Shown one piece after another: positions 22,582-31,065 of a stretch of DNA of 55,823 bases. The notes beneath the pieces were generated by a model, which saw only the letters and a list, made by a program, of their open reading frames with translations, was not told the origin of the DNA and made no database searches. The translations under genes and the position numbers were made by a program. This DNA comes from Glycomyces algeriensis. Lineage in GTDB: Bacteria > Actinomycetota > Actinomycetes > Mycobacteriales > Micromonosporaceae. The stretch's first letter is position 1; every line of letters starts with the position of its first letter. The DNA lies in the NCBI RefSeq assembly GCF_027622855.1, contig NZ_JAPZVR010000001.1, forward strand, positions 455,282-511,104, written 5' to 3'.

Positions 22582-24066
22582 ATGTCTCTCACCACCCGCC
22601 CGGCCGCGACCTGCGCCGTCATCGGGGCCGGACCGGTCGGCCTGGCCGCCGCCGCCCACCTGCTCGAGCGCGGCATCACCCCGGTCGTGCTCGAAGCCGG
22701 CCCGAGTGCCGGGGCGGCGGTCGGCCAGTGGGGGCACGTTCGCCTCTTCTCGCCCTGGCGTTTCGACATCGACACAGCCGCGAGGCGACTCCTGGAAAGC
22801 GCCGGCTGGGCCGAGCCGGACGCGGACGGCCTGCCCACGGGCGCGGAACTCATCGGACGGTACCTCGAGCCGCTGTCCGCCGCGCTCGGCTCCCATGTCC
22901 GCTACGGCACTCGCGTCACCGGCGTGAGCCGCGTGGACGCGGACAAGACCCACACCATCGGCCGCGAGGGCCGGTCCTACCTGCTGCGCACGGTGAGCAA
23001 CGGCGAATGGTCCGATGTGGTCGCTGACGCGGTGATCGACGCGTCGGGCGTCTGGGGCCGGCCCAACCCGCTCGGCGCCCACGGCCTGCCCGCAGCTGGC
23101 GAGACCGCCGACGCGCCCTGGCAGGCCGGTCCGCTCCCTGACGTCCTCGGCGCCGACCGCGCCCGCTTCGCCGGGAAGCGCACCCTCGTCGTCGGCGCGG
23201 GCCACTCGGCCGCCAACACCCTCATCGTGCTGGCCGAACTCGCCGAGACCGAACCGGGCACCGTGATCACCTGGGCCGTGCGGGGCCAGTCCGCCGCGAA
23301 GGTCTACGGCGGCGGCACGGCCGACGCGCTACCGGCGCGCGGCACGATCGGCACCCGTCTCAAGGGCCTTGTGGAGTCGGGTGCGATCGAGCTGGTCACC
23401 TCCTTCACGATCTCCGGGTTCGACACGGCCGCAGACGGATCGGTGACCGTCACCGGCAGGACCGGCAGTCTCGCCGTGGCGATCGAAGCAGACAATGTCG
23501 CCGCCGCCACCGGGTTCCGGCCCGATCTGGAACTGCTGCGCGAAGTGCGCCTGGACCTGGACGCCACCGTTGAGGCCCCGGCGAAGCTCGCCCCGCTCAT
23601 CGACCCGAACTTCCACTCCTGCGGCACGGTCCCGCCGCACGGCGAGGCCGATCTCGCCCACCCCGACGAGGGCTTCTACATCGCGGGTGTGAAGAGCTAC
23701 GGCCGCGCCCCGACCTTCCTGCTGGCCACCGGGTACGAGCAGGTGCGGTCCATCGCCGCGGCCCTCGCGGGCGACCGCGAGGCCGCCGACGCGGTCGAAC
23801 TGGAACTGCCCGAGACCGGCGTCTGCTCATCCAGCCGGGCGCTCGACGCCACCTCGATCGCCGACGCGGCGGAGTCTGGGGGCTGCTGCGGCACCACTGC
23901 CGCCGCCGACGACGCCGGGTGCGGCACGAGTGCCGACTCCGGTTGCGGCACGGAGCAGCCCGAGCCGGTGGCCGTCGGTCCCCGGGGCCTCGCCACTGGC
24001 GTACTCCACGGTCGCGCGGGTGAGCGGGTCGAGCTGCCGCAGCTGAAGTCCGGCTGCTGCGGCTGA
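22582..24066 (+). CDS. arsO: ArsO-like flavin monooxygenase with cysteine-rich tail
   Basis: 494-aa flavoprotein. The FAD Rossmann motif is VIGAGPVGLAAAAHLLERG near residue 13; after GQWGHVRLFSPWRFD comes a second nucleotide-binding motif VVGAGHSAANT near 210, and FYIAGVKSYGRAPTFLLATGYEQ near 370. This matches the ArsO type described in Streptomyces ars clusters. The last 64 residues are unusual: CC at 435-436, Cys447, Cys455 and CC at 492-493, separated by Gly/Ala/Asp-rich linkers. AAGGAGG precedes the ATG. It is divergent from arsR. Binding of arsenicals by the tail is inferred; its reaction (for example oxidation of a trivalent arsenical) is not proven from sequence. Confidence 0.8.
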   Translation: MSLTTRPAATCAVIGAGPVGLAAAAHLLERGITPVVLEAGPSAGAAVGQWGHVRLFSPWRFDIDTAARRLLESAGWAEPDADGLPTGAELIGRYLEPLSAALGSHVRYGTRVTGVSRVDADKTHTIGREGRSYLLRTVSNGEWSDVVADAVIDASGVWGRPNPLGAHGLPAAGETADAPWQAGPLPDVLGADRARFAGKRTLVVGAGHSAANTLIVLAELAETEPGTVITWAVRGQSAAKVYGGGTADALPARGTIGTRLKGLVESGAIELVTSFTISGFDTAADGSVTVTGRTGSLAVAIEADNVAAATGFRPDLELLREVRLDLDATVEAPAKLAPLIDPNFHSCGTVPPHGEADLAHPDEGFYIAGVKSYGRAPTFLLATGYEQVRSIAAALAGDREAADAVELELPETGVCSSSRALDATSIADAAESGGCCGTTAAADDAGCGTSADSGCGTEQPEPVAVGPRGLATGVLHGRAGERVELPQLKSGCCG

Positions 24067-24075
24067 CCCGCCTGC

Positions 24076-24081
24076 TAGCTT
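24076..24081 (+). promoter_or_regulatory. -10 box of a leaderless kinase transcript
   Basis: TAGCTT sits 6 nt before the ATG at 24088, within the 21-nt gap after the ArsO-like gene. No ribosome-binding site is present, so the kinase may have its own leaderless transcript. Confidence 0.5.
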
Positions 24082-24087
24082 GGCGTC

Positions 24088-24573
24088 ATGAAGCGGGTGC
24101 TCATCACGGGCGTGTCAGGAGTCGGCAAGTCCACCGTCGTCGCGGAACTCGCTGCCCGCGGACATGCGGCGGTGGACACCGACTACGGCGGCTACTGCTC
24201 GCCCGGTCCTGACATCGATCCGCCGAAGCCGACCGCCGAGCCCGGCTGGGTCTGGAACGAGGCGCGCCTCCGGCAGCTGCTGGCCGCAGGAGGCAACCCG
24301 CTCTTCGTGGGCGGCTGCGTCTCGAACCAGGGTCGCTTCTACCCCGACTTCGACCGGATCGTACTGCTCAGCGCCGCACCGGAGGTGGTGCGGCGCCGAC
24401 TCCTGGAGCGCACCGGCAACGACTACGGCAAGCGCCCTGGCCAACTGGAGCGGGCATTGCAGGACCAGGCGGAGGTCGAACCGCTGCTCCGCCAGGGCGC
24501 GACACTCGAGATCGACACCGGCGCACCGCTCGAGACCGTGATGGCGCTCCTGCTGGACCACGCCCTCGGCTGA
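24088..24573 (+). CDS. Small P-loop nucleoside/shikimate-kinase-like protein
   Basis: 161-aa P-loop NTPase. The Walker A motif is ITGVSGVGKSTVVAEL at residues 6-21, followed by HAAVDTDYGGY with an acidic pair that could be the substrate or Mg site, FVGGCVSNQGRFYPDF and RIVLLSAAPEVVRRRLLERTGNDYGK, which contains a lid-like Arg cluster. The fold resembles small kinases such as shikimate or gluconate kinase or AAA_18 proteins. It lies between the two ars gene blocks, but no arsenic function is known for this family, so the location may be incidental. Confidence 0.75.
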   Translation: MKRVLITGVSGVGKSTVVAELAARGHAAVDTDYGGYCSPGPDIDPPKPTAEPGWVWNEARLRQLLAAGGNPLFVGGCVSNQGRFYPDFDRIVLLSAAPEVVRRRLLERTGNDYGKRPGQLERALQDQAEVEPLLRQGATLEIDTGAPLETVMALLLDHALG

Positions 24574-24715
24574 GGAACTGAGCGAAGGCCCAGTCGGGCC
24601 TGCTCCCCGTACCGGCGGACCGCGTTCCGCCGGCCGGAGCGGCCCGGGGGCACCTGTGGTGAGAACTATCGGGACGCGAATGGACGCTTGATTAGACGTC
24701 TGCCAAAATAGGCGC

Positions 24716-25102
24716 ATGTCTAAGCAACCTGTTCATATCGCTGCGCGCGGCGATCTGGACGACTGCCGGGTGCCCCTCGTGAGCGAGCCGCTCAATGCCG
24801 GCCAGGCCGAGCGGCTCGCCCCGTCCTTCAAGGCGCTCGGCGATCCGGTGCGGCTGCGGCTGCTCTCGCTCATCGCCTCCCACGCGGGCGGCGAGGTCTG
24901 CGTCTGCGACCTGACCGACGCGTTCGACCTCACCGCGCCCACCATCTCCCATCACCTCAAGGTGCTCAAGGAGACCGGGCTCGTCACGGCCGAACGCCGC
25001 GGCACCTGGGTCTACTACCGGGCCCGGGCCGAAGCGCTCGGCCTGCTCTCGGCAGTGCTGGCCGTCCCGCAGCCCGCCGTCCTGCAGGAGTCCAACGCGT
25101 GA
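24716..25102 (+). CDS. arsR: ArsR-family arsenite-responsive repressor (CVC type)
   Basis: 128-aa repressor heading an operon with acr3 and arsC. Residues around 60-66 carry GGEVCVCDLTDAFDL, the classic CxC arsenite-binding site in the DNA-binding helix, followed by TAPTISHHLKVLKETGLV and the wing RRGTWVYYRA. It has no ribosome site; CAAAAT (24704-24709) 6 nt before the ATG, with TGGACG 17 bp upstream, could be a leaderless promoter. AGACGTCT at 24694-24701 is a possible operator half-palindrome. Its stop overlaps the acr3 start by 4 bp. Confidence 0.93.
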   Translation: MSKQPVHIAARGDLDDCRVPLVSEPLNAGQAERLAPSFKALGDPVRLRLLSLIASHAGGEVCVCDLTDAFDLTAPTISHHLKVLKETGLVTAERRGTWVYYRARAEALGLLSAVLAVPQPAVLQESNA

Positions 25103-26181
25103 GCACCGACCTCGCCACCGCGTCTCCGGCCAGGCTCTCGACGCTCGACAAGTTCCTGCCCGTGTGGATCGGCGCGGCCATGCTCGCAGGCATCGCCATC
25201 GGCCAGTTCGTCCCCGCGGTCGGCAAGGCGCTGAACGCGGTCCAGATCGGCGGCATCAGCCTTCCGATCGCGGCCGGACTGCTGCTCATGATGTACCCGG
25301 TCCTCGCCAAGGTCCGCTACGACAAGCTCGACTCGGTCACCGCTGACAAGCGGCTTCTGGTCTCCTCGATCGTCCTGAACTGGCTCGTCGGGCCGGCGCT
25401 CATGTTCGCCCTTGCCTGGATCTTCCTGCCCGACCTCCCCGCGTTCCGGACGGGGCTGATCATCGTCGGCCTCGCCCGCTGCATCGCCATGGTCATCATC
25501 TGGAACGACCTCGCCTGCGGCGACCGGGAAGCCGCCGCCGTCCTCGTCGCCCTCAACTCGGTCTTCCAGGTCATCGCCTTCGGCGCACTCGGCTGGCTCT
25601 ACCTCGACGCCCTCCCGCGCTGGCTCGGCCTCGACTCGACCGGCCTCGAAGTCTCGGGCTGGGAGATCGCCCTCAATGTGGCCGTGTTCCTCGGCGTGCC
25701 GCTCGCCGCCGGATACCTGACCCGCCGCATCGGCGAGCGCCGCAAGGGCCGCGACTGGTACGAGGAGCGGCTCCTGCCGAAGATAGGCCCGTTCGCGCTC
25801 TACGGCCTGCTGTTCACGATCGTGGTCCTCTTTGCCCTGCAGGGCGAAGCGATCATCGGGCAGCCGATGGACGTCGTCCGGATCGCGCTCCCGATGCTGG
25901 TCTACTTCGCGCTCATGTGGGCCGGCTCCTTCCTCTTCGGGAAGGCCATCGGCCTGAACTACGAACGCTCGACGACGCTCGCGTTCACCGCCGCCGGCAA
26001 CAACTTCGAACTCGCCATCGCCGTCGCCATCGCGACCTTCGGCGCCGCCTCCGGCCAGGCCCTGGCCGGAGTGGTGGGCCCGCTCATCGAGGTCCCGGTG
26101 CTCGTGGGCCTCGTCTACGTGAGCCTGTGGGCCCGCCGATTCTTCGACACCCGACCGCAAAGGAACACCGCCGATGTCTGA
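25099..26181 (+). CDS. acr3: ACR3-type arsenite efflux permease
   Basis: 360-aa inner-membrane carrier that expels arsenite using the proton gradient. The GTG start overlaps the arsR stop (GTGA). About ten hydrophobic segments are visible, beginning FLPVWIGAAMLAGIAIGQFV. The invariant functional Cys is in GLARCIAMVIIWNDLACGD (fourth membrane segment), and the second conserved helix break is AGNNFELAIAVAIATFGA near residue 298. Length and motifs fit bacterial ACR3. The 3' end overlaps arsC by 8 bp, so expression is coupled. Confidence 0.96.
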   Translation: MSTDLATASPARLSTLDKFLPVWIGAAMLAGIAIGQFVPAVGKALNAVQIGGISLPIAAGLLLMMYPVLAKVRYDKLDSVTADKRLLVSSIVLNWLVGPALMFALAWIFLPDLPAFRTGLIIVGLARCIAMVIIWNDLACGDREAAAVLVALNSVFQVIAFGALGWLYLDALPRWLGLDSTGLEVSGWEIALNVAVFLGVPLAAGYLTRRIGERRKGRDWYEERLLPKIGPFALYGLLFTIVVLFALQGEAIIGQPMDVVRIALPMLVYFALMWAGSFLFGKAIGLNYERSTTLAFTAAGNNFELAIAVAIATFGAASGQALAGVVGPLIEVPVLVGLVYVSLWARRFFDTRPQRNTADV

Positions 26182-26587
26182 GCAGCCCTCAGTCCTCTTC
26201 GTCTGCGTCCACAACGCCGGCCGCTCACAGATGGCCGCCGGGTGGCTCACCCACCTCTCGGCGGGCCGCGTCGAGGTCCGCTCGGCCGGTTCGGCCCCCG
26301 CCGAGAGCGTCAACCCGATGGCCGTCGAGGCCATGAGGGAGGTCGGCATCGACATCGCGGACCAGTCGCCGAAGATCCTCACCGTGGACGCGGTCGAGGC
26401 CTCCGACGTGTGCATCACCATGGGCTGCGGCGACGTCTGCCCGGTGTTCCCCGGGAAGCGCTACCTCGACTGGAAGCTGGACGACCCGGCCGGGCAGGGC
26501 ATCGCGCCCGTCCGGGTCATCCGCGACGAGATCAGGGCCCGCGTCGAAGCCCTCATCGCCGAGCTCTTCCCCGAACCGAAGAGGTGA
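26174..26587 (+). CDS. arsC: Arsenate reductase, LMW-phosphatase type
   Basis: 137-aa enzyme reducing As(V) to As(III) for export by Acr3. The P-loop FVCVHNAGRSQMA supplies nucleophile Cys11 and the anion-binding loop. Cys80, Cys85 and Cys89 in SDVCITMGCGDVCPVFPG provide the redox cysteines of the thioredoxin- or mycothiol-coupled class; the GCGDxCP segment is typical of this group. DWKLDDPAGQ contains the general-acid Asp loop. Last gene of the arsR-acr3-arsC operon. Confidence 0.96.
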   Translation: MSEQPSVLFVCVHNAGRSQMAAGWLTHLSAGRVEVRSAGSAPAESVNPMAVEAMREVGIDIADQSPKILTVDAVEASDVCITMGCGDVCPVFPGKRYLDWKLDDPAGQGIAPVRVIRDEIRARVEALIAELFPEPKR

Positions 26588-26593
26588 ACGACG

Positions 26594-26626
26594 GGACCGC
26601 ACGCCCCCGGAGGGAGCGTGCGGTCC
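26594..26626. terminator. Bidirectional hairpin terminator between arsC and the ABC operon
   Basis: GGACCGCACGC (26594-26604) pairs with GCGTGCGGTCC (26616-26626), an 11-bp perfect stem with an 11-nt loop, between two convergent transcription units. Confidence 0.78.
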
Positions 26627-26638
26627 GCTTCGGATCGG

Positions 26639-27529
26639 TCAGCCCTTCACCGCGCCGATGATCACGCCCTTCTTGAAGTGCTTCTGCACGAACGGGTAGA
26701 TGATCAGCGCGGGGATGATCGCGATCATGACGATCGCCATCTTCACCGCGAGGGTCGGCGGCGCGTCCTGCAGGCCCGAGGCCTGCGGGAGCGGCGCCGA
26801 CTCCACCACGTACGTGCGCAGCACCAGCGCGAGCGGCCACTTCCCGGTGTCGTCGAGGTACAGGAACGCGTTGAACCAGTTGTTCCAGTACGCGACCGCG
26901 TAGAACAGCGTGACCACGGCGATCACGGCCTTCGACAGCGGCGCCACGATCTGCCACAGCACCCGGAACTCCCCGGCGCCGTCGATCCGGGCCGAGTCGA
27001 ACAGCTCCTGCGGGATGCTCATGAAGAACGCCCTGAGCACCACCACGTTGAACGCGGACACGGCCATCGGCAGGATGATCGCCAGGTAGTTGTCGCGCAG
27101 CCCGATCGCGCTCACCCACAGGTACACGGGGATGAGGCCCGGGAAGATCACGAACATCAGCAGCACCGAGAACAGGATCGTCTTGTGCCCGAACGACCCC
27201 GGCCGCGACAGCGAGTACGCGCCCAGGATCGACACCACGACGCTGATGAACGTGCCGACCGCCGTGATCCCGAGCGAGACCACCAGGGACCGCAGCACCA
27301 CCGGGTTGCGGAACATCTGCTCGTACGCCTCGAACGTGACCCCGTCGCCGGGCCAGATCACGAGCCCGCCGACGCGGTTCACCGTGTCCCCGCTCGACAG
27401 GCTCGTCAATGCGATCGTGTAGAGCGGGAACAGGATCAGCAGCGCGATCACCACGATGCTCGCACCCTTGGCCGCCAGTCCGGCGGCACTCGGCTTCTCT
27501 TCCCAGGCGGGACGGTTCCGAGAACTCAT
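26639..27529 (-). CDS. ABC sugar transporter permease, LplC/YtcP type
   Basis: 296-aa inner-membrane permease of the carbohydrate CUT1 class. The start ATG at 27529 overlaps the upstream permease stop (ATGA). Six membrane spans are visible, starting at IVVIALLILFPLYTIALTSL. The EAA loop that contacts the ATPase reads PQELFDSARIDGAGEFRVLWQ near residue 180, followed by LPLSKAVIA-like sequence. The C-terminus FVQKHFKKGVIIGAVKG is typical of the LplC/YtcP subgroup used for pectin-derived or complex oligosaccharides. The ATPase is not encoded here; a shared MsmK-like ATPase is expected elsewhere. Confidence 0.93.
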   Translation of the reverse strand: MSSRNRPAWEEKPSAAGLAAKGASIVVIALLILFPLYTIALTSLSSGDTVNRVGGLVIWPGDGVTFEAYEQMFRNPVVLRSLVVSLGITAVGTFISVVVSILGAYSLSRPGSFGHKTILFSVLLMFVIFPGLIPVYLWVSAIGLRDNYLAIILPMAVSAFNVVVLRAFFMSIPQELFDSARIDGAGEFRVLWQIVAPLSKAVIAVVTLFYAVAYWNNWFNAFLYLDDTGKWPLALVLRTYVVESAPLPQASGLQDAPPTLAVKMAIVMIAIIPALIIYPFVQKHFKKGVIIGAVKG

Positions 27530-28512
27530 GATTTGGAGTACACCCCCCGCTCGCCCAGCATGTGGGCGAACTTGTTGGCGGCCAGGATCAGCACGAGCCC
27601 GACCACGCCCTTGAACAGCCCCGCGGCGGCGCCGTAGTCGAAGTCGCCGGTGCGGATGCCGCTGTAGTACACGAACGTGTCGAACACTTCCGAGGCCTGC
27701 GAACCCACAGCGCTGCGCTGCAGGAAGAACTGCTCGAACCCGACGTTCAGCGCGTCGCCGAGCCGCAGGATCAGCAGCAGCACGATCACCGGCCGGATGC
27801 CCGGCAAGGTGATGTGCCACAGGCGCCGCCACCGCCCGGCCCCGTCCACCGCCGCCGCCTCGTACTGGTTCGGGTCGATCGCGGCCAGCGCCGCGAGGAA
27901 GATGATCGCCCCGAACCCGGCCTCCTTCCAGATCGCCTGCGAGGTCACCAGCAGGATGAACGTGTCCGGATCGGTCATCCAGTCCACGCCCTCGAACCCG
28001 TTGGAGCGCAGGATCTGCGAGAGCAGGCCCGCCCCGCCGAGCATCTGCTGGAAGATCGCGATCACGAGCACCCAGGAGAAGAAGTACGGCAGGTACACCA
28101 CGCTCTGCAGCATCGCGCGCAGCCGCTCGGACGCGATCGAGTGCATGAGCAGCGCCAGCGCGATCGGCACCGGGAAGTAGAACACCAGCTGGAACGCGGT
28201 GATCGACAGCGTGTTCACCATGGCCCGCAGGAACTCCGAGTCGGCGAACAGCACCTGGAAGTGCGTGAACCCGACCAGGCGCGAGCCGAAGATGCCGCCG
28301 GTGAACGGCTTGTAGTCCTGGAAGGCGACCACGTTGCCCAGGGTCGGGATCCACCAGAACCCCCACACCAGGATCATCATGGGCGCGGCCATGAGCAGCA
28401 GCGGCCAGTCGCGGCGCAGCCGCTCCCGCCAGTGCGCCTTCGCCTTCGCCTTCCGCTTCGGGGAGTCCCCGGCCTGCTCGACCGGGGACTCCTTGTCGGT
28501 CACGGTGCTCAC
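27526..28512 (-). CDS. ABC sugar transporter permease, LplB/YteP type
   Basis: 328-aa partner permease. The GTG start overlaps the stop of the binding-protein gene (GTGA). A charged N-terminal tail of about 35 residues (SPKRKAKAKAHWRERLRRDW) precedes the first span LLLMAAPMMILVWGFWWIP. The EAA motif is PNQYEAAAVDGAGRWRRLWH. Family-typical VYLPYFFSWVLVIAIFQQML is present. With the LplC-type protein it forms the membrane channel for the upstream LplA-type lipoprotein. Confidence 0.93.
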   Translation of the reverse strand: MSTVTDKESPVEQAGDSPKRKAKAKAHWRERLRRDWPLLLMAAPMMILVWGFWWIPTLGNVVAFQDYKPFTGGIFGSRLVGFTHFQVLFADSEFLRAMVNTLSITAFQLVFYFPVPIALALLMHSIASERLRAMLQSVVYLPYFFSWVLVIAIFQQMLGGAGLLSQILRSNGFEGVDWMTDPDTFILLVTSQAIWKEAGFGAIIFLAALAAIDPNQYEAAAVDGAGRWRRLWHITLPGIRPVIVLLLILRLGDALNVGFEQFFLQRSAVGSQASEVFDTFVYYSGIRTGDFDYGAAAGLFKGVVGLVLILAANKFAHMLGERGVYSKS

Positions 28513-30182
28513 AGGCGGTCGTTGTCCTTCGCGACCTCGGTGTAGTACTCGCGGGCGGAGTCGCCGACCTTCGCGCGCCAGTCCTCGACGATGGTCGCCC
28601 AGGCGGCGACGTCGCGCTGGCCGCGGTAGATCTCGTGGTGGGCGTCCTTCATCGGCTCGTTCTCGGCGGAGAGGTCCGAGGGCATCTCGACGCGCAGGCC
28701 CTGGAAGGGGCTGGGGTCGAGGAACGGCGCGGCGTTGGTCTCCCACTCGTGCAGGCGCTCGACCATGCCGGGGTACTGGAACCGGTTGTTGGCGTTGGAC
28801 CGTCCGGAGAGGAACATGTAGGTCGGCGCGACCTCGGTCTGGCCGAGTTCGGTGCGCTGGGGCACGCCTTCGGCGTCGATGGTGAAGTGGACGCCTTCGA
28901 CGCCGTCGGAGACCAGGTCGTACTCGACGGTGCCGAACGGGGCCGAGCACCAGTTGGCCACGCGCAGGCACTCCTGGACGCGCTCTTCGGAGAGGTCCTT
29001 CTTGATGAAGGTGAACATGCCGGCGGGGTCGTCGCGCCAGATCGTGGGCGTGCCGCCGGCCTCGCGGGCGAGCGGGTCGATGACCTGCAGGTTGAACCCT
29101 TCAACGCTGCGGTAGGTCTGGTACATCTCGTGCCAGGCGCCGAGGCCGTCCTCGTAGAACACGGCCTGGCCGGAGCCGATGAGCTCCTTGGAGTTCGTGT
29201 TGCGGTCGGCCACGTAGTCGGGGTGGACGAGGCCCTTGTCGAAGACCTGCCTGGTGAACTCGATCGCGGCGGCGAACGCCTCGGTCTCGAACTTGTGGAC
29301 CAGCTTGCCGCCCTCGACCTTCCAGAGCGTGGGCACGCCCATGGCCTCCTGGACGGTCTGGTCGAGGCTGGCGAACGCCCAGCGGTTGCTGCCCGGGTCG
29401 TTGACCTCTTCGGCGATCGCGAGGAGCTCGTCGAGGTTCGTGGGCTGCTCGAGGCCGAGCTCGTCGAGGATGTCCTGGCGGGCGAACAGGGCGTTCGTGT
29501 AGGGCGCGCGTTCCCAGGGGATGCCGAGGAGCTTGCCGCCGAAGACGCCCATGGCCCATGCGGCCGTGGGGTAGGAGGCGAGGAGCGGGTAGTCCGCGGC
29601 GGCCTTGTCGCCGGCGAGGTAGGGCGAGAGGTCGGCGAAGAGCTCGTTCGCGGCCTCGCTGAAGTCGGAGAGGTTCACGATCTCCCAGCCGGGGATCTGG
29701 AACATGTCCGGCACGTCGCCGCTGGCGAGGGTGGTGGTGATCTTGTCGAGGTAGTTGTTGCCGTCGGCGATGTTGAAGACGACGGTGCCGCCGAGGATCT
29801 CGTTGACCGTGGCGAAGTACGAGTTGTCGGGCAGGCCGGGCGGGGTCGGGTTCCACAGGGGGGTGACCGCCGTGATGTCCTCGCCGGTGGTCATGACCGG
29901 TTCGGTGACGGCCGTGACCGGTTCGGCCGGGCGCGAGAGGAACCCGGGGGTGACGGAGCCGTCGGGCTGGCCGGGCAGGTCGGGTTCGATGCCGCCTTCG
30001 TACGGGGTGTACGTCGGGAGCAGATCCGCGAGTTCGTCGGACCCGGCCGCGGTGCCTTCGGGGCCTTCGTCGAGGGCCGCGCACCCGGCGAGGGAGGCTG
30101 CGACCGCGCCCGCGGCGCCGGCCTGGAACAGGCCTCGGCGCTGGATGCGGAACGCGGGGACGTTGCTTGAGGTGTCGCCCAT
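28509..30182 (-). CDS. LplA-type extracellular sugar-binding lipoprotein
   Basis: 557-aa solute-binding protein, long for CUT1 proteins but normal for the LplA/YtcQ subgroup. GAAAGG precedes the ATG. The signal has a Tat-like RRGLFQAG and a lipobox LAGC near residue 34. The mature protein contains ILGGTVVFNIADGNNYLDKI, then LASGDVPDMFQIPGWE and ELFADLSPYL, as in binding proteins for aldouronate or rhamnogalacturonan oligosaccharides. It heads an operon with both permeases by 4-bp overlaps. A TGGTCATACCA operator lies in its promoter. The ligand is inferred to be a pectin-type oligosaccharide. Confidence 0.92.
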   Translation of the reverse strand: MGDTSSNVPAFRIQRRGLFQAGAAGAVAASLAGCAALDEGPEGTAAGSDELADLLPTYTPYEGGIEPDLPGQPDGSVTPGFLSRPAEPVTAVTEPVMTTGEDITAVTPLWNPTPPGLPDNSYFATVNEILGGTVVFNIADGNNYLDKITTTLASGDVPDMFQIPGWEIVNLSDFSEAANELFADLSPYLAGDKAAADYPLLASYPTAAWAMGVFGGKLLGIPWERAPYTNALFARQDILDELGLEQPTNLDELLAIAEEVNDPGSNRWAFASLDQTVQEAMGVPTLWKVEGGKLVHKFETEAFAAAIEFTRQVFDKGLVHPDYVADRNTNSKELIGSGQAVFYEDGLGAWHEMYQTYRSVEGFNLQVIDPLAREAGGTPTIWRDDPAGMFTFIKKDLSEERVQECLRVANWCSAPFGTVEYDLVSDGVEGVHFTIDAEGVPQRTELGQTEVAPTYMFLSGRSNANNRFQYPGMVERLHEWETNAAPFLDPSPFQGLRVEMPSDLSAENEPMKDAHHEIYRGQRDVAAWATIVEDWRAKVGDSAREYYTEVAKDNDRL

Positions 30183-30251
30183 GGCGATGCCTTTCGTTGG
30201 GGGATACAGGGTTCGCCGGTGTTTGTGCAGGCTGAGGGGGCCGTTGTTTAA

Positions 30252-30296
30252 TGGTATGACCAAACAAATATAACCGGCTCGATGAGACGGGTGCAA
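30252..30296 (-). promoter_or_regulatory. Promoter and GntR-type operator of the lplABC-like operon
   Basis: Reading leftward: -35 TTGCAC (30296-30291), 18-bp spacer, -10 TATATT (30272-30267), then TGGTCATACCA (30262-30252), a perfect TGGT-N3-ACCA palindrome of the FadR/GntR class just past the -10 box. No GntR gene is in the window. The core GGTCATACC also occurs in the kdgD promoter at 46194-46202. Confidence 0.68.
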
Positions 30297-30331
30297 CACC
30301 CCTCCCAGAAGTAACTTGAGCGCGCCAGCCA

Positions 30332-31045
30332 TCAGCGCTTGCGACCCCGGGCTTGGAAGAGCACCGCCGTCGTCGGCACCGGCAGCATCCGCACCGACTC
30401 GCGACGCCCCCCGAGCCAGAGCGCGAAGTCGATCAGCGACGGCCGGATCCCGCGCAGTTCCAGTGCCACACCGTGCTTCGCGCACTCCGCCACGAGCAGC
30501 CTCCGGTCGACGAGGAATGCCGGGTCGTGGACACCGCGCGTCGCGATCCGCGGAATCCGTTCGGCGACACCGATCGCCAGGAAGCGGCACAACGCGGTCG
30601 CCGCGAGCGTGTCGATCACCAGCAACCCGCCCGGCCGCAGCAGCCGGCACGCCTCCGCGACCGCCTTAGGGAGATCCGGCACATGCTCCAGGATCTCGCC
30701 CGCCACCACGACCTCCGCGCACGCGTTCGGCAGCGGCACCGCGAGCACGCTCCCCTGGACGCCGAGCACGCCGTGAGCAGCGCCCTGCCGCAGCGCCTCC
30801 AACGAGAGGTCCACCCCGATGTGCCGGTAGCCCTTGCCCTCCAGATGCGGTGCGAGCAGCCCCGCCCCGCAGCCCAGGTCCACCAGGACCGCGTCCTCGT
30901 GCGGCGTAGGAGGCACCAGCGCGGCCCGCGCCGCCGCCAGCCAGTGCAGCATCGCGAACACGCCCCGCGGCCGCCACCACTGCGCCGCCAACCGGTCGTA
31001 CATGGCCGGATCATTGGGCGCCAAGGATTCGGGGGTTCCGCTCAT
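30332..31045 (-). CDS. Class I SAM-dependent methyltransferase (UbiG-like)
   Basis: 237-aa methyltransferase. The SAM-binding motif I is VLVDLGCGAGLLAPHLEGKG, followed by IGVDLSLEALRQG, the acidic VVVAGEILEHVPD and LLRPGGLLVIDTL, as in UbiG/quinone O-methyltransferases; N-terminal DRLAAQWWRPRGVFAMLHWL is also UbiG-like. I place the start at ATG 31045; GTG 31063 is an alternative. It is divergent from the UbiA gene with only 20 bp between starts, and belongs to the type III PKS locus. It may O-methylate a phenolic or quinol polyketide; that is inferred from context. Confidence 0.88.
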   Translation of the reverse strand: MSGTPESLAPNDPAMYDRLAAQWWRPRGVFAMLHWLAAARAALVPPTPHEDAVLVDLGCGAGLLAPHLEGKGYRHIGVDLSLEALRQGAAHGVLGVQGSVLAVPLPNACAEVVVAGEILEHVPDLPKAVAEACRLLRPGGLLVIDTLAATALCRFLAIGVAERIPRIATRGVHDPAFLVDRRLLVAECAKHGVALELRGIRPSLIDFALWLGGRRESVRMLPVPTTAVLFQARGRKR

Positions 31046-31065
31046 CCCGTCAGAGTGACACACTG

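Noticed and set aside
22582..24066. Thioredoxin reductase (ArsT) identity for the flavoprotein
   Set aside because: No CxxC redox pair sits between the nucleotide-binding domains; the cysteines are only in the C-terminal tail.
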